64,000 nucleotides of DNA from Galaxea fascicularis (Eukaryota > Cnidaria > Anthozoa > Scleractinia > Euphylliidae): the NCBI GenBank assembly GCA_948470475.1, contig OX419336.1, positions 31,403,415 to 31,467,414 of the forward strand. The letters are read 5' to 3'. Numbering within the stretch: position 1 is the first letter of the stretch; the number at the start of each line of letters is the position of its first letter. A program made the position numbers and the translations under genes. The notes beneath the pieces were generated by a model. It was not told the origin of the DNA, searched no databases, and saw only the letters and a program-made list of their open reading frames with translations. This document shows positions 52,001 through 62,282 of the stretch, piece after piece.

Positions 52001-55000
52001 TCCTCGTTCTATAAGCTTGAGGTTACAAACACGCAGCGCACGATGTATATAAAAATATTCATTGATCTATAAGCGAGGCCACAAACCCCCTACGCACAGT
52101 GTTTATTCCTCGTTCTGTAGCGTGAGGTCACAAACACGCTACGCACAATGTATATCCTTCATTCTAAAAGCGCGAGGCCACAAACACGCTACACACAGTT
52201 TGTAACCGCCGGAGGCAAACACTTCTAATTCACGCAATTAATTAAAAAACACTTTCCACTTTGTCGTGCTACAGCTACTGACGAGGCGAAGAAGGTTTTA
52301 AATTGTTGTGGCGCGTTTAGAGGAAGCTTAGTACGATTTTCTGGCAGACTACCGGCGACTGAAAGAACTGACAATTACGAGCAGTGCGTCTCGTTGAAGG
52401 TTCAAACGTGTAATAACAGAAAATGACATTTGCCAAGTGTCGCTTACAAAATGCAAATTGCGGACCTAAATTCCCGCGTAAAACAGGCCCAGGGGAATAC
52501 TAACTGAGGCCACTAAAACAAATAAGGTGTTCGATCCAACACAGTGTTTATTCCTCGTTCTATAAGCGTGAGGTCACAAACACGCTACACCAATGTATAT
52601 TCTTCGTTCTAAAAGCGCGAGGCCACAAACACGCAACACACAGTGTATATTCCTCGTTCTATAAGCGTGAGGTCACAAACACGCTAAGCACAAAGTAAAT
52701 CCTTCGTTCTAAAAGCGCCAGGCCACAAACACGCTACACAGTTTTTATTCCTCGTTCTATAGCGTGAGGTCACAAACACGCTACGCCAATGTATATTCTT
52801 CGTTGTAAAAGCGCGAGGCCACAAACACGCTACACACGGTGTATATTCCTCGTTCTATAAGCGTGAGGTCACAAACACGCAGCGCACGATGCATATTCCA
52901 CGTTTTATAAGCGTGAGGTCACAAACACGCTGCGCACACTGTTAATTACTCGTTCTATAAGCGTGAAGTCCGAGCAAGCTGCGCACAATATATATTTTTG
53001 TTCTATTAACGTGAGGCCACAAACTCTCTACACACTATATTCCTTGTAAGCGTGAGGCCACTAACGCGCTCCGCACAATGTATATTCCTCGTTGTATAAG
53101 TATGGGAACAAACACGCTACGCACAATGCATACCACCAGCATTTCCGAAAGTCGGGTCGACTTTTCAAATGCAACTCATCACAAACGGTACGATACAACC
53201 GACAACACTTTCCACGGTCTCGCGGCCTCCGGTGAACTCAACATACGCAATTTTTTCTAAGTCTCTCACCACCTGACATTTCTAAAAGACGGGTCGACTT
53301 TTCAAATGACGGCTCGTCACAAACTAGACGGGTCGTCACGACCCGTCAACATTTTCCACGGTCTCGCGCCCAACGGTGTGCTCCACATACGCGATTTTTT
53401 CCAAGTCTCTCACCACCTGACATTTCTAAAAGACGGGTCGACTTTTCAAATGACAGCTCGTCACAAACTAGACGGGTCGTCACGACCCGTCAACATTTTC
53501 CACGGTCTCGCGCCCAACGGTGTGCTCCACATACGCGATTTTTTCCAAGTCTCTCACCACCTGACATTTCTAAAAGACGGGTCGACTTTTCAAATGACGA
53601 CTCGTCACAAACTAGACGGGTCGTCACGACCCGTCAACATTTTCCACGGTCTCGCGCCCAACGGTGTGCTCCACATACGCGATTTTTTCCAAGTCTCTCA
53701 CCACCTGACATTTCTAAAAGACGGGTCGACTTTTCAAATGACGGCTCGTCACAAACTAGACGGGTCGTCACGACCCGTCAACATTTTCCACGGTCTCGCG
53801 CCTCACGGTGTGCTCCTCATACGCGATTTTTTCTAAGTCTCTCACCACCTGACATTTCTAAAAGACGGGTCGACTTTTCAAATGACGACTCGTCACAAAC
53901 TAGACGGGTCGTCACGACCCGTCAACATTTTCCACGGTCTCGCGCCCAACGGTGTGCTCCACATACGCGATTTTTTCTAAGTCTCTCACCACCTGACATT
54001 TCTAAAAGACGGGTCGACTTTTCAAATGACGACTCGTCACAAACTAGACGGGTCGTCACGACCCGTCAACATTTTCCACGGTCTCGCGCCCAACGGTGTG
54101 CTCCACATACGCGATTTTTTCTAAGTCTCTCACCACCTGACATTTCTAAAAGACGGGTCGACTTTTCAAATGACGGCTCGTCACAAACTAGACGGGTCGT
54201 CACGACCCGTCAACATTTTCCACGGTCTCGCGGCCAACGGTGTGCTCCACATATGCGATTTTTTCTAAGTCTCTCACCACCTGACATTTCTAAAAGACGG
54301 GTCGACATTTCAAATGACGGCTCGTCACAAACTAGACGGGTCGTCACAACCCGTCACCGTTTTACAAACGGTTCCTCCAACCTTCTTTCACATAGGAACT
54401 TCCTGTTACTTTACTTCCTCTCGGACCACGACCTGACTTCCGCTTGACGGGTCGTCTACACCAAAAAGTCGACCCGACTCAGTTCGTGTGTTTTGGACAA
54501 CCCTCACGGTTCAAGGGTCAGAAAGTTATGTTGCCGTTTACAAGAATGACGAGGGTTATTGAACACTTCCCACTGATAAAGTATGACGAGGCTTCCGAGA
54601 AAAAGGCCATTTAAATAATCAGTTACGTGCGAGCTGATCATTTACAACCCATTCAGGATTCAAACCCGCAACTTCATTTAACCAGGGGCGCACGTAGTGC
54701 GGAACCGGGGAGGGGGCGGGGGGAAAGGTTCGAGGGCTTTGGATGAACCCCCTCTCGTCGTTATTGTAATTGTGTACATTGGAGAAAAACGTTTTATCGT
54801 GACTGCGTGGCAATCGGTAGATAGGACATGCTTATGCTGTACCCCTCTACTTTACTGAAGCAGAGAGGCGTTAATTGCGAAAAGAGCTTCCCAGATTAAG
54901 TTAGTGAAAAAACAAAAGGCAAATCATGTTGTTAAAAATGTTACTCACAGTGATATCAGCTCTGTCAAGTACTGAAAAATGGAGTCAGATAACTGGGAAA

Positions 55001-55020
55001 TTTTATTGTCAGAGAGGTCC
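46029..55020 (-). CDS. LRR-containing G-protein-coupled receptor (LGR/relaxin-receptor type), 5' incomplete
   Basis: Minus-strand exons, 5' to 3': 55020-54949, 50993-50925, 50435-50364, 50222-50151, 48455-48145, 47698-47399, 47181-46772, 46285-46186, 46105-46029 (TAA). The first four are phase-2 exons of 69-72 nt, each one leucine-rich repeat (DLSDNKISQLSDSIF, DLSKNKISSF, DLSRNGLSTLSTPIF, YLNNNKITFLYAAVF), the exon pattern of LGR genes. Then a cysteine hinge (SLCCYATRV) and seven helices: IIWLLGILAVLGNLAVIAW (TM1), TNLAVSDFLMGLYLMIIAI (TM2), SVLMLTVITADRLISIVF (TM3), TM4, VCLPLQL loop, TM5, SCWVPVIIM (TM6) and NSSVNPVLYTF (TM7). 493 residues are visible. Plasma-membrane receptor; ligand unknown. 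The N-terminal LRRs and any LDLa module were not found to the right. The 47399 donor (GTTAAC) is non-consensus but is the one that keeps frame. Confidence 0.9.
48456..50150. other. GPCR intron, no feature recognised
   Basis: I looked for another leucine-rich-repeat exon here and found none; the flanking exons join directly in frame. A C-rich stretch at about 49490-49620 reads as low-complexity proline-rich peptide but has no splice sites in phase. Confidence 0.4.
50269..50337. repeat. Perfect 69-bp palindrome
   Basis: Two 34-base arms (AACGTTGTAGTTATAAACAA at the outer left, GTGCAAATG inside) are exactly complementary around a single C at 50303. It lies in the intron between two LRR exons, 27 bases from the end of the 50364-50435 exon. 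Confidence 0.9.
51380..53115 (+). repeat. About 50-bp minisatellite with internal hairpin
   Basis: Units run CGTTCTATAAGCGTGAGG then CCACAAACACGCTACGCAC and AATGTATATTCCT. Each holds an inverted pair, AGCGTG and CACGCT, about 10 bases apart. Two unit types alternate loosely (AAGCGCGAGGCCAC and AAGCGTGAGGTCAC). A non-repeat block at about 52200-52540 interrupts the array. Confidence 0.85.
53130..54345 (+). repeat. 144-bp satellite, nine units
   Basis: GGGTCGAC recurs every 144 bp from about 53154 to 54299. Each unit contains the perfect palindrome GACGGGTCGTCACGACCCGT (plus C) and the block CATTTTCCACGGTCTCGCG. Internal units are nearly identical; the first and last are diverged. Confidence 0.9.
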
Positions 55021-58000
55021 CTAAAACGAGAAAGATCGAAATTAAATTATTAACAGTGGTGATTACCACTACTTGCATTTCCGTGCTAAAATGAAAATCC
55101 ATTGTCCGTTGAAACTAGGAGTTATATTATGATGGGTCGATGGCTTTGTGGTGTATCACACGGATCAACGAATGCTAGGGGGACGGGGAAGCGGGGAGGG
55201 AGGGGGAAGGGGGGACAAGGGGGAAGGGGGGAGGGGGTTAAGTGAGTTCGGTTGGGCCACCAATTATGTGACCAAAGATTAAAACAACCAAACTGATTTT
55301 TCAACAATTTCGAAGACCATAGGAAAACAATGAAACGATTGCTTCCATGCATATACATAAATGTTGAACTATTGAAGGTATTGATTAATTTTTTAAATGT
55401 TCCCTTTTTGCGAGAAAATTGATAAGATTTCATGCAGTTAAAAAGTTAACAATTACTCAGTCAAAAGCTGCTACCTCTAGACTCAACTTCTTTGTTTTAA
55501 ACTCTAACGCTTGCAGCGAAAAAAATTGCTTTATGATGGAAATGCCGTATGTGTTTCCCCAGATGTCTTCCACAAGGATAATTTCAAGTTAGTTTCCTCC
55601 ACAAGCGACTCCTATTTAAAGTGCCAGAAATTAGTTTCTACAGTTATTGCTTTTTAAAAATGCAAAAATTCTGGGTGGAGGAAAACATTTTTTTTCCTTT
55701 TGCCACAGGTGCTTGGTCGTATAAACTCGCAATTCAGTTCAATAATCTGATTTAGTAAAGGGAGGCCGCAAAACCAGAATCGATCTGCTCCGTCTGCATG
55801 GCATTGTTCGGGCTCTAAAGAATTCAAAATTTCGGTTCATCTATAACTCTAGCTTGACAAACACTGACACTGTCGACTAATGTTCTTCACCATTCATACA
55901 TTTCTTGCCCTGTTCAGTTATGTCGACATCACTCTTACCGGCTCTTGATATTGGTATTTTAATAAAGTTTTACGTCTGTCGGGTCCTTATCTTACATTCA
56001 TATAACAAGAGTACTTAACATTAATTTCATATCTTATTTCTATGTTACAACTAAGCCATGACAGCTATAATGAAGCAGAGCTAATACCTAGGACGCCAGA
56101 CAATGCTCTTCTTATGTGTGTAAACAATATGTTTGCTAACGATATTCTGTTTTGTGTCATTTCTGAGGTTGTTATTAAACTGAGAAGTTTACTCCAATTC
56201 GATGCGCTCTGAATTTTTTCCCAGCTGCTTGGAAACGCTCCCCGGTGCAATATGATTAGAGCGGCGCTTCAGAGACAAACAGGAGCAGAAACTCTTTACG
56301 GCGACTGGACGAAAAAACGGATTTACGAATGTTTGCAAGTCGAGCAAATGTGTGGCAAATTTGGGGCTCTAAATTTGGATTAAATTTGCACCGACAGGAA
56401 AAGTTAGTAAACTTGCATATTTGTTATACAAGAATATGTGCACAAATGTTAAGTAAATGTAAAGATTTGATGCAAATTTTCTTCATATTTGCCACATGTA
56501 CAAATCTCCAACACTTCAACAAATTTGCTTAGATTTACTTTCTTTGCAAAGATCGCAGTTTGAGTGTAACAGCAAATGCAGACAAAAAGTGTTGCAAAAA
56601 CGTTAATTTGCAGCGATGTTTGCTCTTATTTTGCAAGGATACCAAAAAAGCACATTTGCATATAATTTACTTGTATTTGCCTTAAGAGCGAAAATAATAA
56701 ATTGCTATAAATTTGACTATATCCTAAATTTCCATATTCGCATAACATAAAATTCATGTTTGCTAAGGAGCAAATATGGCGACTGACATAACCTTTCCCT
56801 TACGGTTGAAAGTGTTGTGCGTTTGACATTTGCTGTAGTTTTGCTTCTGTGATTAGTTCGCAACCTCGGCTGTTACATGTACAGTTATCAGGTGGTTCAA
56901 TTTAAATGATCTTGGCTTTTTGTCTTTTACAACTGAATAATAACTGGAAACTATAATTAACTAGGCAAATACATATGATTAACCGGAAAAAAAAGATAGA
57001 AAAGCCATTTTGCCATAATTAAAACAAGCAAACTAATTTTTATTGTATCAATTTATGTGAATTTCCCTAAAACAGGGTTGGGATTAACCTCCTTCTCACT
57101 CGTTGTTTGTGTCGGTCCTATTCTCCCGATTCGAGAAAGAAATGTTTAGTCATCAACAACTGTATTTAGATGTTGTAGTTTTTACTGACCACCTAAAGAT
57201 GACCACATCTTGATGGTGGGTTCCCTAAAAATGACCACATTTGAAAACCCAACAGTTAATATCACAACCAATTGAGAAAATGCTTACAAATTCCTGAGTG
57301 AATAAAATTTTTCTGTTCCTTCTTTGCAAGCCTGGTTTGAACTGTTACTGTTAACAATGCAAATAGAAAAGGAGTCTGATCTAATACTGTAACAGACAAG
57401 AAATAATTAATAAAAATATCCCAAACAGGGCTAATTAACCTGAAACCTTGGTGTTCAGCCTTATTTTAGAGGCTGTCAGTTGCTGTAGAAACAGGGGCAA
57501 GGGTTGTAGAAGTCTTAGGGTTATAAAATGCTTGCTTTAGGCATTGTTTGCATTCAATATAGAAGTTCAAATTGTTCTGAAAATTACTAACAGAATATCA
57601 GAGGTATTCAGGGATGTAGATAATAGCCGGAAGCCGGAGAAAATACCCGGCTGTCAACTTGATTTTCCCGGCTGAAAAACCTTCTATGGTCTTAAAACTC
57701 TGTAGGAATGGATTCTTGTAAACCCGCCTGTGAACTGATAGTTCCCGTCTGTTGAAAATTTTATCTTCATCCCTGGGTATTACAGAAAGGGTCCTAGTCC
57801 TAATTCTGAGTCAGAACCTATAGTCATAAAATACCCCAGAGTAAAACAAAGGGGACATTAGCTGAGCACATCTTCCATTACTTGATTAAAGCTAAAGATC
57901 ACACAATGAGCTGGGATGCTCAAGTACTAAAACTAGACGTTTCAAAGGAGAAAGTTGACTAAAGTTAAAGTGAACAGACCAAAGCAATTCTACTGGACAA

Positions 58001-58874
58001 AGGTCCAGTAGTCAGATCATTTACTGTATTTTCATCCATATTAAATTCACACCAACAGTTTGCAGATTTCTTACTCTGGACCTTAAACTGTACATAAAAA
58101 CCTGCACACTGGCATGGATAACTGTCAGATCACTGTGTTTCCATCCACAGTGCAATTATTCGCTGACAAGTTGGATTAGGGTGCATTACTTCAGTCACTT
58201 TGTTGATGATAAATAAAGTTGTAAAATATCCTGTAGATTTCACAAAATCAGGGTTGCAATACATCATATACCAGTAAATTAATTCATAATGATTATCAAA
58301 ACAAGAATCTTCTACACATAAATGTCAATTTTCATTTCTTGTAGTTTTCACTGCCCACCTAAAGATGACCACATCTTGATGGTGGGCTTCCGAAAAATGA
58401 CCACATTTTGAAAACCCAACAGTGAATGCTACAACAAATGAAGAATCTGCTTTGTTTTTGTTAAATTTGTGCATGGACACTCAACAAATTAATAAATGAA
58501 TAATTTTTTGTTGCTCTTTACAACCCTGATTTTGCCATGACTATCCCAAATGAAAACATGGCCAAAGCAAAAGATGGTGGCTGGCCAAGAACTATTTCTG
58601 GGGCTATATGCCAGTGTTTTTTCCTGTACTCCCCTTGCTCGTGAGCAGTCAAAGATTTCTTTTTTGAAGGAGTATCAGACAGAGAAAAATCATTTCAAAA
58701 ATCAATGAGCATTGGATGGTACATATTGTTTACTACTGTAAGAAGAATGTTGTCATCCTTTATATGTGTATCGAGAAGCCTTTTTGACTCTATATGTTCC
58801 AAAGCTTCACACAGTTTTAGTACAATCTTTCCTGCAGAGGACTTTGAGAGAGACATGGATTTACTGTGAAGGGC
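55021..58874. other. AT-rich non-coding region to the right of the last LRR exon found
   Basis: No LRR or LDLa exon recognised. It contains a G-rich, potentially quadruplex-forming run at about 55172-55245, an ATTTGC/GCAAAT-rich stretch at 56320-56790, and a direct duplication of about 110 bp: 57172-57290 and 58337-58445, both with CCACCTAAAGATGACCACAT. Confidence 0.45.
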
Positions 58875-59533
58875 ACAGTACAGCCTACTGTGGTTAGATT
58901 AAATACATAAAACACTGGGTGTATACTGTACTCATGGGTGTGCCACCTAAAGTATAGCCTATTGTGGTTAGATTAAATTCATAAAACACTGGGTTATACT
59001 GTACTCACGGGTGAGCCACCTAATGTAAAGTACAGCCTATTGTGGTTAGATTAAATACATAATACAATGGGTTACACTGTACTCATGGGTGTGCCACCTA
59101 AAGTACAGCCTATTGCGGTTAGATTAAATACATAAAACACTGAGCTATACTGTACTCATGGGTGTGCCACCTAAAGTACAGCCTATTGCGGTTAGATTAA
59201 ATACATAAAACACTGGGCTATACTGTACTCATGGGTGTGCCACCTAAAGTACAGCCTATTGTGGTTAGATTAAATACATAAAACACTGGGTTATACTGTA
59301 CTCATGGGTGTGCCACCTAAAGTACAGCCTATTGTGGTTAGATTAAATACATAAAACACTGGGTTATACTGTACTCATGGGTGTGCCACCTAAAGTACAG
59401 CCTATTGCGGTTAGATTAAATACAAAAAACACTGGGTTATACTGTACTCATGGGTGTGCCACCTAAAGTACAGCCTATTGCGGTTAGATTAAATACAAAA
59501 AACACTGGGTTATACTGTACTCATGGGTGTGCC
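58875..59533 (+). repeat. About 73-bp satellite, nine units
   Basis: Units start CAGCCTATTGTGGTTAGATT and continue AAATACATAAAACACTGGG to TATACTGTACTCATGGGTGT and GCCACCTAAAGTA. Units three to nine are almost identical; the first two carry short insertions. Confidence 0.9.
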
Positions 59534-60858
59534 CGCCATTATACATACAGAACTCATTTAGACTTTTGATGTCTGCCTACAAAATGCAACATTCACCGAA
59601 ATGAATAGACCTTATTTGCTTGTACATTTTTTTCAACATAAGCCTAAAAGGTCATGTTCAAAAATTGGGGTGCCAGAAGTTTAAATGTGCCTCTGAATAA
59701 CCCTCAACTACTGTTGCCATGGTAACAACTGCTGACGAAATAACAGTTTATTTACGTTTTTGTTTTGATTCAGTGTCTATGAGCCTCAAATGATGGAATG
59801 CGAATTGATTGGTTACGTACCGCTTACCTACCCTTCCAAGCATTTTAAAATCTATTCCCAACGCTTCACATCCAAAAGATATGAAACTTTGAATTAATTC
59901 CATGTAAGTAGTTTCGAAATGTTACACTTTGTGACGTCTTACTTAAATCAAAACGAAAACGTAAACAAATTCTTTAGAGTGCGCAGCACAGACTGGACAT
60001 CACCTTTACCTTTGTCCACGTCCCAAATCGAGAGGTAGATAGTAGTTGTGTACTTTTCTTTAGAAGTAATAAATCTTTGTTTGCCTTCCATTTTAAATAG
60101 TGGTTCCGTCCAAGGAAAAGCAGTCGCTGTTTTTGCTTCGTTTCTTTCCGCAATCGTTCGGCGAGACCCTCGATGACTGCATTCGCTTTATGTTCATACT
60201 TGTCATTGCTTTCCTCTTCTTTCTTTGATTTCTCATACGACGACGCTCGCTAGCTAGCGATATTCCCTCTCCATTTAAAAGGCCTTCCGTCAGTTTGATT
60301 GCCTTCCATGAAATAATACAAGTCACTCAACTCTTTCCCGCCGCAACAATGTAAAGAGCGCCAAAATTAAGATGGGACGTTGTGTATGAGGTTATAATGT
60401 ACCCACAGACTGTTTCAGCCAATGATTGTTCTGGAGTTTGTTTACAGTTTTATACTGGTTCACGCGAGATAATGCATAATGATAACTAACGCTTAAATCT
60501 AATGACCTTGTGTTTCTCTAAATCTTTAAGTACCTTTGGTTGTTGGATTCATAATGATAAACAACGCCCCGCAATTACTGCCAGTCAGCGGTAATCCGGT
60601 GACAGGCCAGGCCTGCGCGACTGCGCGACTCTCACGTGGAAAAAACTTTGACCTTGCATTGGATCAAGCTGAAAGTGTTGACAGAGAAACGGATTTCAGT
60701 TGCTTTTGAATTCACGCGGCTGGCTAGTTCGCCTCTTCTCTCGTTCGCCTGGTTCTTCGAAAGCCCACTTTAGTTACTATCGTACGTTTAATACATCGAA
60801 AATGGTACCTCCCAATAAGCCTAGTAAGCATCGTATTCAAGCGGAATTCTAAATTTAA

Positions 60859-61077
60859 TCGGACGTCCAGCAACAGCTTATAATTACAGAACGAGCTGTA
60901 GCCCGCTTTTATTCCTCGAATTCCTTGGCGGAGAGTGATCATGAAGAAGAGCGGGAAATCGACAGAGCATCCACATCATCTACTGCTGGAACGCTACGTG
61001 AGAATCGCCGATTAACTGAAGCTACTCCTTCTCATCTGCCGAATTCCACACCAGTCGCTGCGCTGCAAGAGCTCACA
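60859..61077 (+). CDS. Possible exon of an unrecognised gene
   Basis: An open frame without an in-frame ATG runs from after a stop at 60856 to a consensus donor (ACA then GTAAGT, donor at 61078). It encodes an acidic, serine/threonine-rich peptide (SDHEEEREID, RRLTEATPSHLPNSTPV). The acceptor may be at 60871 or 60889. It ends in phase 0, whereas the next candidate exon (62283) needs phase 2, so either an exon between them is missing or this exon belongs elsewhere. Confidence 0.35.
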
Positions 61078-61224
61078 GTAAGTCAGTTTGTAATTGCGAC
61101 TTCCTCCTAATTGTGTAGTTTAATATTTTTGTATCTGGCACACCCTGTTAAAGCTATCAAGTTTTCATGGAATAGTTCGTGGTGGTCTTATAAACAGGGT
61201 TCCACTGTATAAACAACGTTGGTT

Positions 61225-61980
61225 TTGAATTATAGCATGGACCGTGAATACTATAAGTTGTGGTAACTCAGCATGGTCCAAATTGCAGGCAGCAGTTTTA
61301 CTTGAAGATTTTTTATTGTGAGATCTTAATTTGGTGCATCTATTGTGAGTGATGGCCTTTGCCCGATCTTTAAACTTTATGGACCATGCTGAGTGACCAC
61401 GATTGATATTGTTGAACTAAATTGCAGGCAGTAGTTTTCACAAAAATAATTGAGCAGTTTTACTTGAAGTGTGAGATCTTAATTTGGTGCATATTGTGAG
61501 TGATCGCCTTTGCCTGATCTTTAAACTTTATGGACCATGCTGAGTGACCATGCTCAATATTGTTGAACCAAATTGCAGGCAGTAGTTTTCACGAAAATAA
61601 TTCAGCAGTTTTGTACTTGAAGATTTTAATTGTGAGATCTTAATTTGGTGCATATTGTGAGTGATGGCCTTTGCCCGATCTTTAAACTTTATGGACCACG
61701 CTGAGTGACCATGATTAATATTCCTTCACCAAATTGCAGGCAGTAGGTTTCACGAAAATAATTCAGCAGTTTATTTGAGCATTTTTAATTGCGAGATCTT
61801 AATTTGGTACATGATATTACAGGTGTATTATTATTATTATTATCGTCAGTAATGGCCTTTGCCTGATCTTTAAACTTTATAGACCATGCTGAGTGACCAT
61901 GATTAATACCATTGATTGAGTCAAATTGCAGGCAGTAGTGTTCATGAAAATAATTCAGCAGTTTTACTTGACATTGTACA
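61225..61980 (+). repeat. Imperfect tandem repeat, about 150-190 bp period
   Basis: GGACCATGCTGAGTGACCA recurs at about 61381, 61532, 61693 and 61882. It is separated by AAATTGCAGGCAGTAGTTTTCACG, GCAGTTTTACTTGAAG and GTGAGATCTTAATTTGGTGC blocks. The first unit is partial, with the motif inverted (CTCAGCATGGTCC at about 61268). Confidence 0.8.
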
Positions 61981-61995
61981 TTTTAAGTTTGAGCA

Positions 61996-62157
61996 AGGCT
62001 GTGCTCTAAGAAAAGTAGTTGGGTGCCCAAACCTCTAAACCCTTGAAATCCAGGGCGCCCAGCACATAGGTTTGGTGCAAAAACTAATATTTCCTGGTCG
62101 CCCAATGGCAAAAGTAAGGAGCCAGGGGCGACCGGGCGCCACTAGAGCACAGCCCTG
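61996..62157. mobile_element. MITE-like repeat, partial copy at 29528-29615
   Basis: Ends AAGGCTGTGCTCTAAG and CTAGAGCACAGCCCTG are inverted. The inside has GGGCGCCCAGCACATA and GGTCGCCC motifs; AGGGCGCCCAGTATAC and GGCAAAAGTAAG at 29535-29590 belong to the same family. Confidence 0.6.
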
Positions 62158-62282
62158 TTGAGGTCTTAAGTTTTGTGAGATCTTACAAAGGATAGTGCTT
62201 GTGATCAGCTTTAATGTAGACATAAATGGATGACAAGTCAAGCTCTTAAAGTTATAATATTATTTTCTTTTGTTATTTTCAG

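Larger units (their letters stand above)
51138..54497. mobile_element. 3.3-kb foldback-like element carrying two satellite arrays
   Basis: The left end TGTCCAATATACACGAACTG and the right end CAGTTCGTGTGTTTTGGACA are inverted and continue inward through AGTCGGGTCG. The left arm (51138-51375) contains one inverted copy of the 144-bp unit that is tandemly amplified in the right arm (53130-54345). Between the arms is a 50-bp minisatellite (51380-53115). There is no transposase frame. It sits in the GPCR intron between exons 50925-50993 and 54949-55020. Confidence 0.75.

Noticed and set aside
51380..53115. CRISPR-like array
   Set aside because: The repeats are diverged, have no unique spacers, and lie in a eukaryotic intron inside a transposon-like element.
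53306..53836. A 176-residue open frame as a real gene
   Set aside because: It is exactly the satellite repeated in frame because 144 is divisible by three. It has no splice sites or family similarity, and single-base variants in other units create stops.
56088..56162. Additional LRR exon of the GPCR gene (minus strand)
   Set aside because: It is bounded by AG and GT and one frame reads QNRISLANILF, but that frame is incompatible with the phase of exon 54949-55020, and the compatible frame is not LRR-like.
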